Below are positions 37,680-45,504 of a stretch of 64,000 nt of DNA, piece by piece; positions within the stretch are counted from its first letter, which is position 1; each line of letters opens with the position of its first letter. The stretch covers positions 111,678 through 175,677 of the forward strand of contig JANYCT010000057.1 in the NCBI GenBank assembly GCA_025360105.1. Direction: 5' to 3'. This stretch comes from Actinomycetes bacterium (GTDB taxonomy: Bacteria > Actinomycetota > Acidimicrobiia > Acidimicrobiales > Ilumatobacteraceae). The notes below the pieces were generated by a model. That model was not told the origin of the DNA and made no database searches. It worked only from the letters and a program-made list of their open reading frames with translations. The translations under genes were made by a program, and so were the position numbers.

Positions 37680-38216
37680 CTACTTCGTGACGAGCGCGGC
37701 CATCACGTCGCTGAGCGGCGCATGATCGCCAAAGTCCTTGTCGAGATGTTCGTAGAGCACGGTGTCACCGGGTGCCATCACGAAGGTGGCGCCCAGCTGT
37801 AGCGAACGCGAACCGGTCTTGTGCTGTTTATGCCCGGCCTTGCGCGCCCGGTTGCCCGCCTTCAACACGCTCGGGCTGACCATCCCCGCAAGAGCCTTGG
37901 CGCCGCCCTTCAGCGATGCCACCTCGGCCGCATCACCATCCTCATCGACCAGCACCGCGAATGGCACCTTCTCGTCATCGACGAACGACTTGGCGTACAT
38001 CATGTTGCCGGTTCCAACGGCGACCACATCGGCTCCGGTGGCCGTGATCTCGGAGTACTTGTCACGCAACTGCGCGGCATGCTCTCGGCAGAACACTCAA
38101 CCGAAATGGCGGAGGAAAACGAGCACGATTGGCTTGTCGGACCAGTAGTCACCGAGTCGGTGCTGCTCGCCGTCGACGCCATCGAGCTGGATATCAGCAA
38201 GCTGTGCGGGATTCAT
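37680..38216 (-). CDS. Probable selenoprotein: peroxiredoxin-like (AhpC-TSA_2) with UxxC motif
   Basis: A gene-prediction tool would start this gene at GTG 38096 and give 138 residues that open abruptly with VFCREHAAQLRD. Reading upstream in the same frame, TGA (38099-38097) is preceded by 39 sense codons back to ATG 38216: a normal N-terminus (MNPAQLADIQLDG) leading to IVLVFLRHFG, then TGA, then VFCREH. In the peroxiredoxin-like 2 family this site is FLRHFGCxFCREH, so the TGA stands exactly for the first redox Cys and is read as Sec40, giving U40-V-F-C43. The full length (178 residues) is normal for the family. tRNA-Sec is encoded at 46199. A short stem CUGC/GCAG lies just after the UGA, but a convincing SECIS loop was not proven. 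Role: thiol or selenol peroxide or disulfide reduction. It follows the lipoprotein gene by 12 bases. Confidence 0.88.
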
Positions 38217-38228
38217 CCGCTGATTCTG

Positions 38229-38858
38229 TCACGGATTCGTGTTCAGCGAAACCGTCGTAACAATGGGCTTACCCGCGCGGGAGCCCGACGGCGTTGTGTC
38301 CTTGGGGCCTTTGATGATCACGCTCGTATCGATGGGCTCGCTGGGGCCGAGGCCACGCTGCGGGCACGCAACATCAGCGCCACCCACACGAATGTCGGCA
38401 CCGAGCGTTTCGGTGGAGGTGCCCGATGGCGATGCCAGCGCGATGGTGAGCTGTGTGCAACCCTTCGCAGGTGTGGCCGACAGCCAGTGCCCCGGCTTGG
38501 TCTCGGTGAATGGCTCGCCGCTGGTCCACGCCAGCGTCACCTTCCCGTCGCCTTTGACCACAACCTCGACCGCGGAGTTGGTGTCGATCAGCACCGGGTC
38601 GTAGTCGAACGCGATGTAGCCCGTGCCGGTGAGCGAGGCGCACTCCGATGACCCGATGCCGAACGTCGGGTTCACGGTCTGGCTATCGACAACGAGGGTC
38701 ACCGTCGGCAGGACCTCGCCAGCCACACAGTCACCCGGTGGCGGAACAGTGCCCAGGACCGCGGTGTCGATGCTTGCGCTGTTCGGCGTGGACGACGACG
38801 CGTTCGAACACGCGCTCAACGCGACAATGGCAAGGGCACAGACAATCACGCGTCGCAT
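38229..38858 (-). CDS. Hypothetical lipoprotein
   Basis: A 209-residue exported protein: hydrophobic signal RRVIVCALAIVALSAC with lipobox LSAC (Cys 16), a Ser/Thr linker, then a domain with five further Cys and no recognised family. The ATG at 38858 is preferred over the 13-codon longer GTG-type start at 38897 because it gives a normal lipoprotein signal. It precedes the selenoprotein gene on the same strand by 12 bases, so the two are probably one transcript. Confidence 0.72.
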   Translation of the reverse strand: MRRVIVCALAIVALSACSNASSSTPNSASIDTAVLGTVPPPGDCVAGEVLPTVTLVVDSQTVNPTFGIGSSECASLTGTGYIAFDYDPVLIDTNSAVEVVVKGDGKVTLAWTSGEPFTETKPGHWLSATPAKGCTQLTIALASPSGTSTETLGADIRVGGADVACPQRGLGPSEPIDTSVIIKGPKDTTPSGSRAGKPIVTTVSLNTNP

Positions 38859-38941
38859 AGGCGTCCCCGAAGGTACTGCACCCCTTCCCACCACCACGTG
38901 CAGCCCTGAAATCTGTCGAGTTGTATCTACTGAGATCTTAA

Positions 38942-38972
38942 CCTACTGTAGAGTAGGCTACTGTAGAGTAGG
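38942..38972. repeat. Two tandem 15-bp operator-like repeats
   Basis: CTACTGTAGAGTAGG occurs twice head to tail (38943-38957, 38958-38972). Each copy contains the palindromes CTACTGTAG and, with the base before it, CCTAC-N6-GTAGG. They lie between the divergent lipoprotein and AAA ATPase genes, 15 bases before the latter's GTG, and end just before its GAGGAGG ribosome binding site, as expected for a repressor site over a promoter. Confidence 0.65.
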
Positions 38973-38986
38973 TAACGAGGAGGAAT

Positions 38987-40441
38987 GTGATCGACAACTT
39001 CACATGGAGCTCTGTTCACCAGTTCGTCAATCGAGTCGACGAACTGGACCTCCTTGGCCGATGGTGGAACTCTGCCGAGCGAATGCCGGTGAATCTCTAT
39101 GGACGGCGGCGCGCTGGCAAGTCGTGGCTGTTCCGACGGTTCGCTCACAACAAGCCTGCGGTTCTGCTCGTCGCCCGCCGCAGCGCCCCTGGAGCGCTGT
39201 TGGACGACTTCGCCGAGCGACTCGAGCCGTTACTGGGAATTCGTCCTGCGCTGCCCGATCTGGCCACGCTGTTCCGGGTCCTCTATCGGAGCGCCCGCGA
39301 GCACAAGGTGTTGGTGGTCATCGATGAATTCCCGTACCTGCTGCCCACGACGGAGGCCGAGATACAGCGGGAGCTCAGCGCGATCCAACAGGTCATCGAG
39401 GAGGAACGCGATGAATCGCATCTCAAGCTCGTGCTGTGCGGGTCACTCGTCGATCAGATGGAATCGCTCCTCTCCGAGCGCAGCCCTCTGTATGGTCGGC
39501 TGCTTCCGCTGCAACTGAAGCCGCTTGATTTCAACGATGCTCGACTCTTCCTCGACGGTTTTGATCCGTACGAGCAGTTCGAACGGTTCGCCATCGCTGG
39601 AGGCATGCCTCGATATCTCTCCGTGTTCAGCGAACCGGCGAAGGTGCGTACCATCGTCTGCGCGCACATCCTAAACCGCAACTCGGCGTTGTGGGACGAA
39701 GGTCGAACCGTGCTTGAGCAGGAGCTTCGGGAACCAAAGGTGTACTTCGCAATCCTGCAGGAACTGGCCACTGGCGACAAGGAGGTCAACGAGATCGTGC
39801 AGGCGATCAGGTCCGACGCCAAACGAATCTCTAAGTATCTCAACGTCCTTCGCGACATGAGCGTGATCGAACGTCGATTGCCGGTCGACGCGGAATTGAC
39901 GAGCAGGAATGGTCACTGGCACCTACGCGATCCGTTCTTCCGGTTTTGGTTTCGCTTCGTCTTCCCGTATCAGGACGATCTGGAGTCCGGGCTTCGCGCC
40001 AACGACCTGTACGACGCGGAAATCGCCGACTCACTGAACGATCATGTAGCACCCGAGTTCGAGGAGTTCTGCCGCCGGTGGACCCGACAGCAGTACGGCG
40101 CTCAAGCGACCAAGGTCGGCGCTTGGTGGGGACCCGCCCTGCACCATCTCCGCAAGTCGGGCGAACGCAGTTCCGAGGAGATCGACGTTGTTGGTACGCG
40201 GCAAGGTCGCGTGACTCTGGTTGGGGAAGCCCGTTGGCGAAATGCTCCGATGGGACTCGACCTGCTCGCTTCGGTCGACGACTACAAGATCCCCGCACTA
40301 CGGCAATCCGAACTCAAGGTCGTGAAGCGGCCGCAGATACTCCTGTACTCCCGGGGTGGTTACGCCAAAGGCCTCATCGCGGCGGCGGCCGATCGGAGCG
40401 ACGTGACCCTCGTAAACGTTGAGGGAGCGCTGCGCGACTGA
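38987..40441 (+). CDS. AAA ATPase with DUF234-type C-terminus
   Basis: A 484-residue protein of the ATPase_2 / archaeal-ATPase type. Walker A is YGRRRAGKSWL (about 38-48), Walker B is VLVVIDEFPYLL (107-118), followed by VLCGSLVDQMESLL and the C-terminal DUF234 region (HWHLRDPFFRFWFRFVFPY, then a nuclease-like EIDVVGTR and ..GEARW pattern of a PD-(D/E)xK fold). Such genes are common in archaea and mobile regions; their role is unknown. GTG start behind a strong GAGGAGGA (38977-38984) and the tandem repeat. Codon use is like the host's, but the family is patchily distributed. Confidence 0.85.
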   Translation: MIDNFTWSSVHQFVNRVDELDLLGRWWNSAERMPVNLYGRRRAGKSWLFRRFAHNKPAVLLVARRSAPGALLDDFAERLEPLLGIRPALPDLATLFRVLYRSAREHKVLVVIDEFPYLLPTTEAEIQRELSAIQQVIEEERDESHLKLVLCGSLVDQMESLLSERSPLYGRLLPLQLKPLDFNDARLFLDGFDPYEQFERFAIAGGMPRYLSVFSEPAKVRTIVCAHILNRNSALWDEGRTVLEQELREPKVYFAILQELATGDKEVNEIVQAIRSDAKRISKYLNVLRDMSVIERRLPVDAELTSRNGHWHLRDPFFRFWFRFVFPYQDDLESGLRANDLYDAEIADSLNDHVAPEFEEFCRRWTRQQYGAQATKVGAWWGPALHHLRKSGERSSEEIDVVGTRQGRVTLVGEARWRNAPMGLDLLASVDDYKIPALRQSELKVVKRPQILLYSRGGYAKGLIAAAADRSDVTLVNVEGALRD

Positions 40442-40448
40442 TCGACGG

Positions 40449-40802
40449 CTATCGGGGCGCGGTGTCTGGCGCTACTGCGGCTGTCATCGTCGCGACGACT
40501 CGCACCGCGCGGTCGAAGCCGGTCCTGAACAAGCGCTCACGCAACACCGTGTGGGTGCAGAGCACCACCAAGTCACCGTCGGCTTCGCGTAGGCGACCTG
40601 CCGCACCGAGCAGCACGCCGAGTGCGGAGTCGTCGCACGCCGACACGCCGTCGAGGTCAACGACAAGCCTGGCGCCCCGATGTTCGTTGCTGAAACGAAC
40701 GAGGCTGTTATGGAACGCAGGAATCGTGGCGAGGTCGATCTCGCCACTCACGTGCAAGACCTCGGTAGAGCCGACACTGGTTCGGCGCAAGTTGAGTTCC
40801 AC
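40449..40802 (-). CDS. STAS-domain protein (anti-sigma factor antagonist-like)
   Basis: A 117-residue single STAS domain: VLHVSGEIDLATIPAFHNSL, then LVVDLDGVSACDDSALGVLLGAAGRL, where the serine in CDDSALG is the usual phosphorylation site of SpoIIAA-like antagonists. The GTG at 40802 has AGGG nine bases upstream; the longer frame to 41150 is antisense noise over TadE. It is the last gene of the Tad operon, 47 bases after TadE, and may couple pilus expression to a partner-switching sigma factor system. Confidence 0.82.
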   Translation of the reverse strand: MELNLRRTSVGSTEVLHVSGEIDLATIPAFHNSLVRFSNEHRGARLVVDLDGVSACDDSALGVLLGAAGRLREADGDLVVLCTHTVLRERLFRTGFDRAVRVVATMTAAVAPDTAPR

Positions 40803-40849
40803 GATGAACGACCCTACCGGGCGGTCTGCGCACCGATGAACGACGCGGT

Positions 40850-41230
40850 TCACGGCGGTTCCAGGATCATCGTGGCGCTGCCATGGAGGTCGACGTTCGG
40901 CATGAGTACGCCAATGAGTGGAACATCGGTGACGTTCGTGATTGCGACGGTGACCGTGACGTAGCCATCGTGGGCGACGGTTGAAACTCGAGTCGGCAAC
41001 GACACCGCTCGCCGCACAGCGACCTCGGCTGCCGTGGCCGGATCGGCCGACACCGCCGCTGCTCGCGCGCCCACGCGCGCCGCTTCGATGGCCACGATCT
41101 GATCGCGTACGACGACAGCGATCTGCACGATGCCCAACAACAACAGGCACAGCAGCGGCATCGCGAGCGCTAACTCCACCGTGGCCTGACCGCGACCGAT
41201 CGCCCGACGACAGCGAGTGCTCGAAGTCAC
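40850..41230 (-). CDS. TadE-like pseudopilin
   Basis: A 126-residue protein with the TadE signature RGQATVELALAMPLLCLLLLGIVQIAVVVRDQ, a prepilin-like hydrophobic segment near the N-terminus. TadE-like proteins are minor pilins processed by a TadV-type peptidase and assembled with Flp fibres. GTG start overlaps the DUF4244 pilin stop (GTGA). Confidence 0.88.
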   Translation of the reverse strand: MTSSTRCRRAIGRGQATVELALAMPLLCLLLLGIVQIAVVVRDQIVAIEAARVGARAAAVSADPATAAEVAVRRAVSLPTRVSTVAHDGYVTVTVAITNVTDVPLIGVLMPNVDLHGSATMILEPP

Positions 41231-41433
41231 CCGACGCGATTGATCACTTCGTCGAGCACGCGGTCGAAGAGGCGGCCGATCTTGCCGCCGCCGCCGCCCG
41301 ATGTGGCCCAGCCCACGACGAGCAACGCGATCACGGCTGCGCCGAGCAGCACGAGTGCGTATTCGGTGGTGGCTTGGCCGCTGTCTCCGAGCGTGATGAA
41401 CCAGGTGTGGAGTCGCACGATTCGTTTGCGCAT
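41227..41433 (-). CDS. DUF4244-type small pilin
   Basis: A 67-residue protein with the prepilin-like core DSGQATTEYALVLLGAAVIALLVVGWAT, the E at the fifth position after the G-Q-A-T cut site, and a C-terminal GKIGRLFDRVLDEVI helix. This is the DUF4244 family of actinobacteria, probably the major Flp-like pilin. ATG at 41433 follows GGAGG with eight bases spacing. Coupled to TadE. Confidence 0.87.
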   Translation of the reverse strand: MRKRIVRLHTWFITLGDSGQATTEYALVLLGAAVIALLVVGWATSGGGGGKIGRLFDRVLDEVINRVG

Positions 41434-41467
41434 GATGAAACCTCCGAGATAAACGTGGTGGCGGTCG

Positions 41468-42013
41468 TCAGCGTTGGAGGCGCTGCAACGACGAGATGGC
41501 TCCGGCCATGAGCGGAACGATGGTGAGCAGTACAAACGAGGGCAATGTGAATCCCACGAGAGGGAACGAGAGTCGAATCGGAAGCTGTCGTGCTGCGGCA
41601 TCGGCATTGCGGCGTCGTTGGGCGCGGGCTTCGTCGGCGAGGCGATCGAGGATCGGTGCGAGCGGAGTGCCGTAGCGGTCGCACAGTGCCAGCGCGTCGG
41701 TCAGTGGTTGGGCGATACTGCCGAGCTGTTGGGGCAATTGCGCGATGGCATCGGAGAACCGCTCGCCGCCGGCCACACTCTGCACAACGCCTAGCAATGC
41801 CTGCCCCAGCGGTGCGTCGGTCGACGCTGCTAGCGTCTCGAAGGCCTGCAACGGTGTGCAGCCGGCCCGGATGGTGAGCACAAGAAGATCAATGAAGTCG
41901 GGGAAGGCGAGCGCCAGCCGTCGTTCGCTGCGACGCCGCGCGATTGCGTGCGCGGGTCCGTTCAGTAACGTCAGGAGCAACGTGTTCATCTTGTCGTTCC
42001 GCGATCCGATCAT
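41468..42013 (-). CDS. TadC-like inner membrane platform protein
   Basis: A 181-residue T2SS-F domain protein. The motif FPDFIDLLVLTIRAGCTPLQAFETL, then PLGQALLGVVQSVAGGERFSDAIAQL and a C-terminal hydrophobic helix are typical of one half of the Tad platform. The ATG at 42013 overlaps the TadB stop by ATGA; the longer frame to 42481 lies antisense to the pattern of TadB. Works with TadB and the TadA ATPase to assemble Flp pili. Confidence 0.9.
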   Translation of the reverse strand: MIGSRNDKMNTLLLTLLNGPAHAIARRRSERRLALAFPDFIDLLVLTIRAGCTPLQAFETLAASTDAPLGQALLGVVQSVAGGERFSDAIAQLPQQLGSIAQPLTDALALCDRYGTPLAPILDRLADEARAQRRRNADAAARQLPIRLSFPLVGFTLPSFVLLTIVPLMAGAISSLQRLQR

Positions 42014-42693
42014 CGCAGACCACCGATGATGCGCTGCATCACGCGCCAACCCATCACGTTCAACGCAAGTCCGAGCCCCACACACACCACTCCGGCGGGG
42101 GTGAGCATGAAGTGCTGCACGTCGCGGCTCGTGAGCAACGTCCATGACGCAAAGCCGATGGGCACGAGGGTGAGCACGCGCACCGACAGCCGCGCCTGCG
42201 CGCTCTGGGCGATGCGTTCTTGCGATACGGCATGACGCTCGCGCAATGCGGCTGCGGCACGGTCGAGCGGTTCGCTGACATTGCCGCCCACCCGTGCGCA
42301 CAGGGTGAGGATGTGCACGACCAACGCAACGCCGGGAGTCTCGACGGCTTGCTGTTGCAAAGCCTCGGCAAAGGTGGCGCCACGCTGCAGCGCGATCAGC
42401 GTGTGATCGAAGAGCGGCGACAACTCGGCCACCTCGCGCGACGCAGTGAAGGCGTGCGCGAGTGCCTCGCCGCTGGCGCACCGTCGGGCGACATCATCGA
42501 GCAGCGCAGCAAGGGCCTGCACCGGTGGACCCGGAGTGGAACGCTTTCGGCAGATGCGAACTCGCTGAGGTGCGCGAAACGCCGGCATCTCAGCTGCTCG
42601 TAACCGCGACCGTGCGAGGCTCGCAGTCAACCACGAGCGCAGGCGCGCTGCGACCACAAACACCCCGCACACGCTGAGCAAGGTGACCAACAT
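42010..42693 (-). CDS. TadB-like inner membrane platform protein
   Basis: A 227-residue T2SS-F domain protein with an N-terminal hydrophobic helix, the F-domain core (VQALAALLDDVARRCASGEALAHAF...LAEALQQQ region and LILTLCARVGGNVSEPLD-like VVHILTLCARVGGNVSEPL), and two helices near the C-terminus. The ATG at 42693 shares a base with the TadA stop (TGATG). It pairs with TadC. Confidence 0.88.
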   Translation of the reverse strand: MLVTLLSVCGVFVVAARLRSWLTASLARSRLRAAEMPAFRAPQRVRICRKRSTPGPPVQALAALLDDVARRCASGEALAHAFTASREVAELSPLFDHTLIALQRGATFAEALQQQAVETPGVALVVHILTLCARVGGNVSEPLDRAAAALRERHAVSQERIAQSAQARLSVRVLTLVPIGFASWTLLTSRDVQHFMLTPAGVVCVGLGLALNVMGWRVMQRIIGGLR

Positions 42694-43694
42694 CAGCAAC
42701 GCCCTCGCGTGAGATGGTGCTTCACCACTTGATCAGCAACCAGAGTTCGGAAGATCTCATCGCCCGCTCCCGGCGGCGCGAGCTCGATGATGTCGGTGAC
42801 CCGCCGCTGGCCGTCGGCCGTGCGTGCGAGATGCACCACGACATCGAGACAACTCCGCACATGTTCACGCACGGCATCGATGGGCCAGGTGGGTGCGTGC
42901 TGCACCACGAGTGCCTCGACGCGGCGCAACGTATCAAGTGGAGCGTTGGCATGACACGTGGCCATCGAGCCGTCGTGCCCCGTGTTCATCGCCTGCAACA
43001 TGTCGATCACTTCGCAACCGCGGATCTCACCGACGATCAATCGGTCGGGTCGCAGCCGCAACGAAGTGCGCACCAAATCGCTCATCGTGATCTCGGGCAC
43101 GCCATCGGCGGTGGCTGGGCGGGTCTCCAACCGCAATACGTGAGCCGTATCGAGCTGCAACTCGGCGGTGTCTTCGAGCGTGATCACGCGTTGCCCGGGA
43201 TCAACACGCGATGCCAACACGTTGAGCAGGCTGGTCTTGCCCGACGACGCCGCCCCGCTGATGAGCACGTTGCAGCGCCGATCGACGATGTCGTGCAACA
43301 CATCGATCACGCCATCGCCATCGCCAGCGGGCCCGGCAAACTCAGCGAGCGACCGTCGTCGTACCCCGAAGCGACGAAGGGTAAGGCAGGTGCCATCGAT
43401 CGCGATTGGCGCGAGCACAGCGCAGACACGAGATCCATCGGGCAGGCGGGCGTCGACGATGGGCGACAACCGATCCAACCGGCGCCCGAGTGGATTGAGG
43501 ATGCGTTCGATAACGCGCGGCGTGACATCGTCGGACAGACGGCCCGCGAACGCGACGGAGCCGTCGCGTTCCACCCACACATCGCCGCCGTTGTTGATCA
43601 TGATCTCGTTGATCAACGGATCGAGCAGCAGAGGTTGCAGCGGTTCGAGCCCGGCAAGGTTGGCGATGGCGGCCAGTGCGTGATCGGCAGTCAT
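42693..43694 (-). CDS. TadA/CpaF-type secretion ATPase
   Basis: A 333-residue type II/IV secretion ATPase powering Flp pilus assembly. N-terminal domain with LLLDPLINEIMINNGGDVWVE, Walker A ISGAASSGKTSLLN, the Asp box (ITLEDTAELQL), Walker B-like LIVGEIRG, and the His box CHANAPLDTLRRVE. The ATG overlaps the TadZ-like stop (ATGA). Motifs are complete, so the system is probably functional. Confidence 0.94.
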   Translation of the reverse strand: MTADHALAAIANLAGLEPLQPLLLDPLINEIMINNGGDVWVERDGSVAFAGRLSDDVTPRVIERILNPLGRRLDRLSPIVDARLPDGSRVCAVLAPIAIDGTCLTLRRFGVRRRSLAEFAGPAGDGDGVIDVLHDIVDRRCNVLISGAASSGKTSLLNVLASRVDPGQRVITLEDTAELQLDTAHVLRLETRPATADGVPEITMSDLVRTSLRLRPDRLIVGEIRGCEVIDMLQAMNTGHDGSMATCHANAPLDTLRRVEALVVQHAPTWPIDAVREHVRSCLDVVVHLARTADGQRRVTDIIELAPPGAGDEIFRTLVADQVVKHHLTRGRC

Positions 43695-44359
43695 GCAGCC
43701 AACTCGCGCAGGGCCGACGAAAGTGTGCGCGGCAGCCGCGCAGCGAGCAGGCCGGCGTCGACGGCGCGGGCCACCGCCGGATCGAGATCGATCTCAGCCG
43801 CGATGGGTGCCCGAGTTGCATATGCAACATCTTGGGCTCGTAGTGCTCTGCCCGGCTCTTGCACCACGACGATGCCCGTGGGAACAAGCGGGCTCGCTGC
43901 AGCACGACGCAGCGCGAGATAGCACGCGCGGGTCACCAGCAATCGCTGCTGCGCAGCCGCAACCAACGCCGGCGGTGGTGCAGCCGAGCCGGCATCGACG
44001 ATGACATGCCGGACCCCGGCGGCCAGATACTGACCGAGGTCGGCCCACCGCGCCAGATCGCCGGCCGCCGTGGCCACTCCGCGTGGAATGAGCACCAATC
44101 CATCGCCGGCCGGAGCACCGAGCGATTCGAGTGCCTGCGGTGGCGCGGTCGGTGAGAGCACCCATTCGTGCACACCGGGGCTCGCTGGTTCGGGCAGGCC
44201 CATGGCGGCGGGCACATCGCCCGCAAGGTCGATCAACCAGGTCGAAACGGCGGCCGCTTCTGCGGTCGCTTCACGGGCCGCTGCCGTTAGCAGCGCCAAC
44301 GCACACGAAACAACCGTGGTACCACTGCCGCCCTTGGCGGCCCAACAAACGGTGAGCAC
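43691..44359 (-). CDS. TadZ/CpaE-like MinD-type ATPase
   Basis: A 222-residue P-loop protein that opens with CWAAKGGSGTTVVSCALA, the deviant Walker A (KGGxGTT) of MinD/ParA-like proteins. The rest, rich in Ala, follows the CpaE pattern (VIVDAGSAAPPP where the Walker B loop lies). TadZ marks the cell pole or site for pilus assembly. GTG start at 44359 behind a GGGGGTG stretch; the longer open frame to 44542 is not needed. First gene of the Tad operon. Confidence 0.83.
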   Translation of the reverse strand: MLTVCWAAKGGSGTTVVSCALALLTAAAREATAEAAAVSTWLIDLAGDVPAAMGLPEPASPGVHEWVLSPTAPPQALESLGAPAGDGLVLIPRGVATAAGDLARWADLGQYLAAGVRHVIVDAGSAAPPPALVAAAQQRLLVTRACYLALRRAAASPLVPTGIVVVQEPGRALRAQDVAYATRAPIAAEIDLDPAVARAVDAGLLAARLPRTLSSALRELAA

Positions 44360-44435
44360 AACACACCCCCGGACTCGATGGCACACACGGTGCAATCGTG
44401 AGAACGCAATCAACGGGGGGAAGCCCGATGGCAAC

Positions 44436-45413
44436 CTATCCGGCGATGGTGCCCGCGCCAACGTGGTCGGCGGTGACCTCGTTGCGCAGTGCTTCGCCAC
44501 GCACGAAGCGGCCCATGTTGTCGATGAAGATCTGCGCACCACGGTGATTCGCCAGCGCGGTCGCCCCAGAGTTGTGCGGGGTGATGATCACGTTGGGCAT
44601 ATCCCACAGCGGGCTGTCGGCACCCAGCGGTTCGGTGGCGAACACATCGAGCCCTGCTCCCGCGAGCCGGCCATTCGCAAGCGCATCGATCAGCGCGGGT
44701 TCATCGACCAACCCGCCGCGACCCACGTTGATGAATCGTGCAGTCGGCTTCATCATCGCCAACTCGTGAACGCCGATGAGTTCACGTGTGTCGTTGGTGA
44801 GCGGCAGCGCGATCACCACATAGTCGGCCCATGCGAGCAGCTCCGCGAGAGCCTCCCACGTGCGCGTCTCGCAGGGTTCAGAACCCGTGACTGTGCGGCG
44901 GCATCCGAGCACATTCATGCCCAGCGCCAGCCCGAGCCGAGCCGTCTCCTCGCCGATCGGACCCATTCCGATCACGGCCAAATTCGCGCCCTCAACTTCC
45001 TCGCCCATGTGCGGCGTCCATGCGTGTTGCTGTTGGGCACGCATCCATGCAGGTGCATCGCGGCTGAGGCCGAGAATCATGAGCATCACGGTTTGCGCTA
45101 TCGGGCGCGCCGAGGAGCCTGATGATGTGGTTAGGCGGGCGCCGCGCCGCACGAACTCGGCGAACACCGGACTATCGACACCGGCCGAGAAGGTGTGCAG
45201 CCACTGCAGATTCGGTGCCTGCAGGCAAGCCATGATGTAGTGCGCCGTGCGCTCGGGCCACGCATCACCGCTGAAGAACGCAACGGTCACCTGCGTCAGA
45301 TCATCGTCGCTGACGTGTTCGTGGCCATTCAGCGTAATGACATCGAGTTGCGGCGCAACGGCGAGCAGTTCAGCTCCGTACCGAGCCCATGCGGTGTCAG
45401 TACAGAAAAGCAC
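44436..45413 (-). CDS. D-2-hydroxyacid dehydrogenase family protein
   Basis: About 325 residues with the NAD-binding GMGPIGEETARLGLALGMNVLG motif and the C-terminal VNVGRGGLVDEPALIDAL, AGAGLDVFATEPL and NVIITPHNSG motifs of D-isomer 2-hydroxyacid dehydrogenases. The catalytic Arg and Glu regions (NVGRGG, FATEPL) and the final His in ITPHNS are present. The GTG at 45413 sits eight bases after the stop of the mini-gene upstream; the open frame to 45497 would overlap it. The substrate is unknown. Confidence 0.86.
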   Translation of the reverse strand: MLFCTDTAWARYGAELLAVAPQLDVITLNGHEHVSDDDLTQVTVAFFSGDAWPERTAHYIMACLQAPNLQWLHTFSAGVDSPVFAEFVRRGARLTTSSGSSARPIAQTVMLMILGLSRDAPAWMRAQQQHAWTPHMGEEVEGANLAVIGMGPIGEETARLGLALGMNVLGCRRTVTGSEPCETRTWEALAELLAWADYVVIALPLTNDTRELIGVHELAMMKPTARFINVGRGGLVDEPALIDALANGRLAGAGLDVFATEPLGADSPLWDMPNVIITPHNSGATALANHRGAQIFIDNMGRFVRGEALRNEVTADHVGAGTIAG

Positions 45414-45421
45414 CGGCCCGT

Positions 45422-45499
45422 TCAGGACGAACTGACCTTCTTCGCCGCGAATGCAATCAGACCAACGAGAGCTACCAGGAGTACAAGCTTCTTCCACAT
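45422..45499 (-). CDS. 25-residue membrane mini-protein
   Basis: ATG at 45499 encodes a single hydrophobic helix flanked by charge: MWKKLVLLVALVGLIAF, then AAKKVSSS. It lies in the short gap between the methyltransferase gene and the dehydrogenase gene, eight bases from the latter, all on one strand. Many actinobacteria have a similar tiny K-K-L-L-L gene, but I have no clear family name. The ribosome binding site is weak, so translation is uncertain. Confidence 0.45.
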   Translation of the reverse strand: MWKKLVLLVALVGLIAFAAKKVSSS

Positions 45500-45504
45500 G
45501 CCGG

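Noticed and set aside
40449..41150. 233-residue version of the STAS gene
   Set aside because: Residues before the GTG at 40802 are antisense to TadE and outside the STAS domain.
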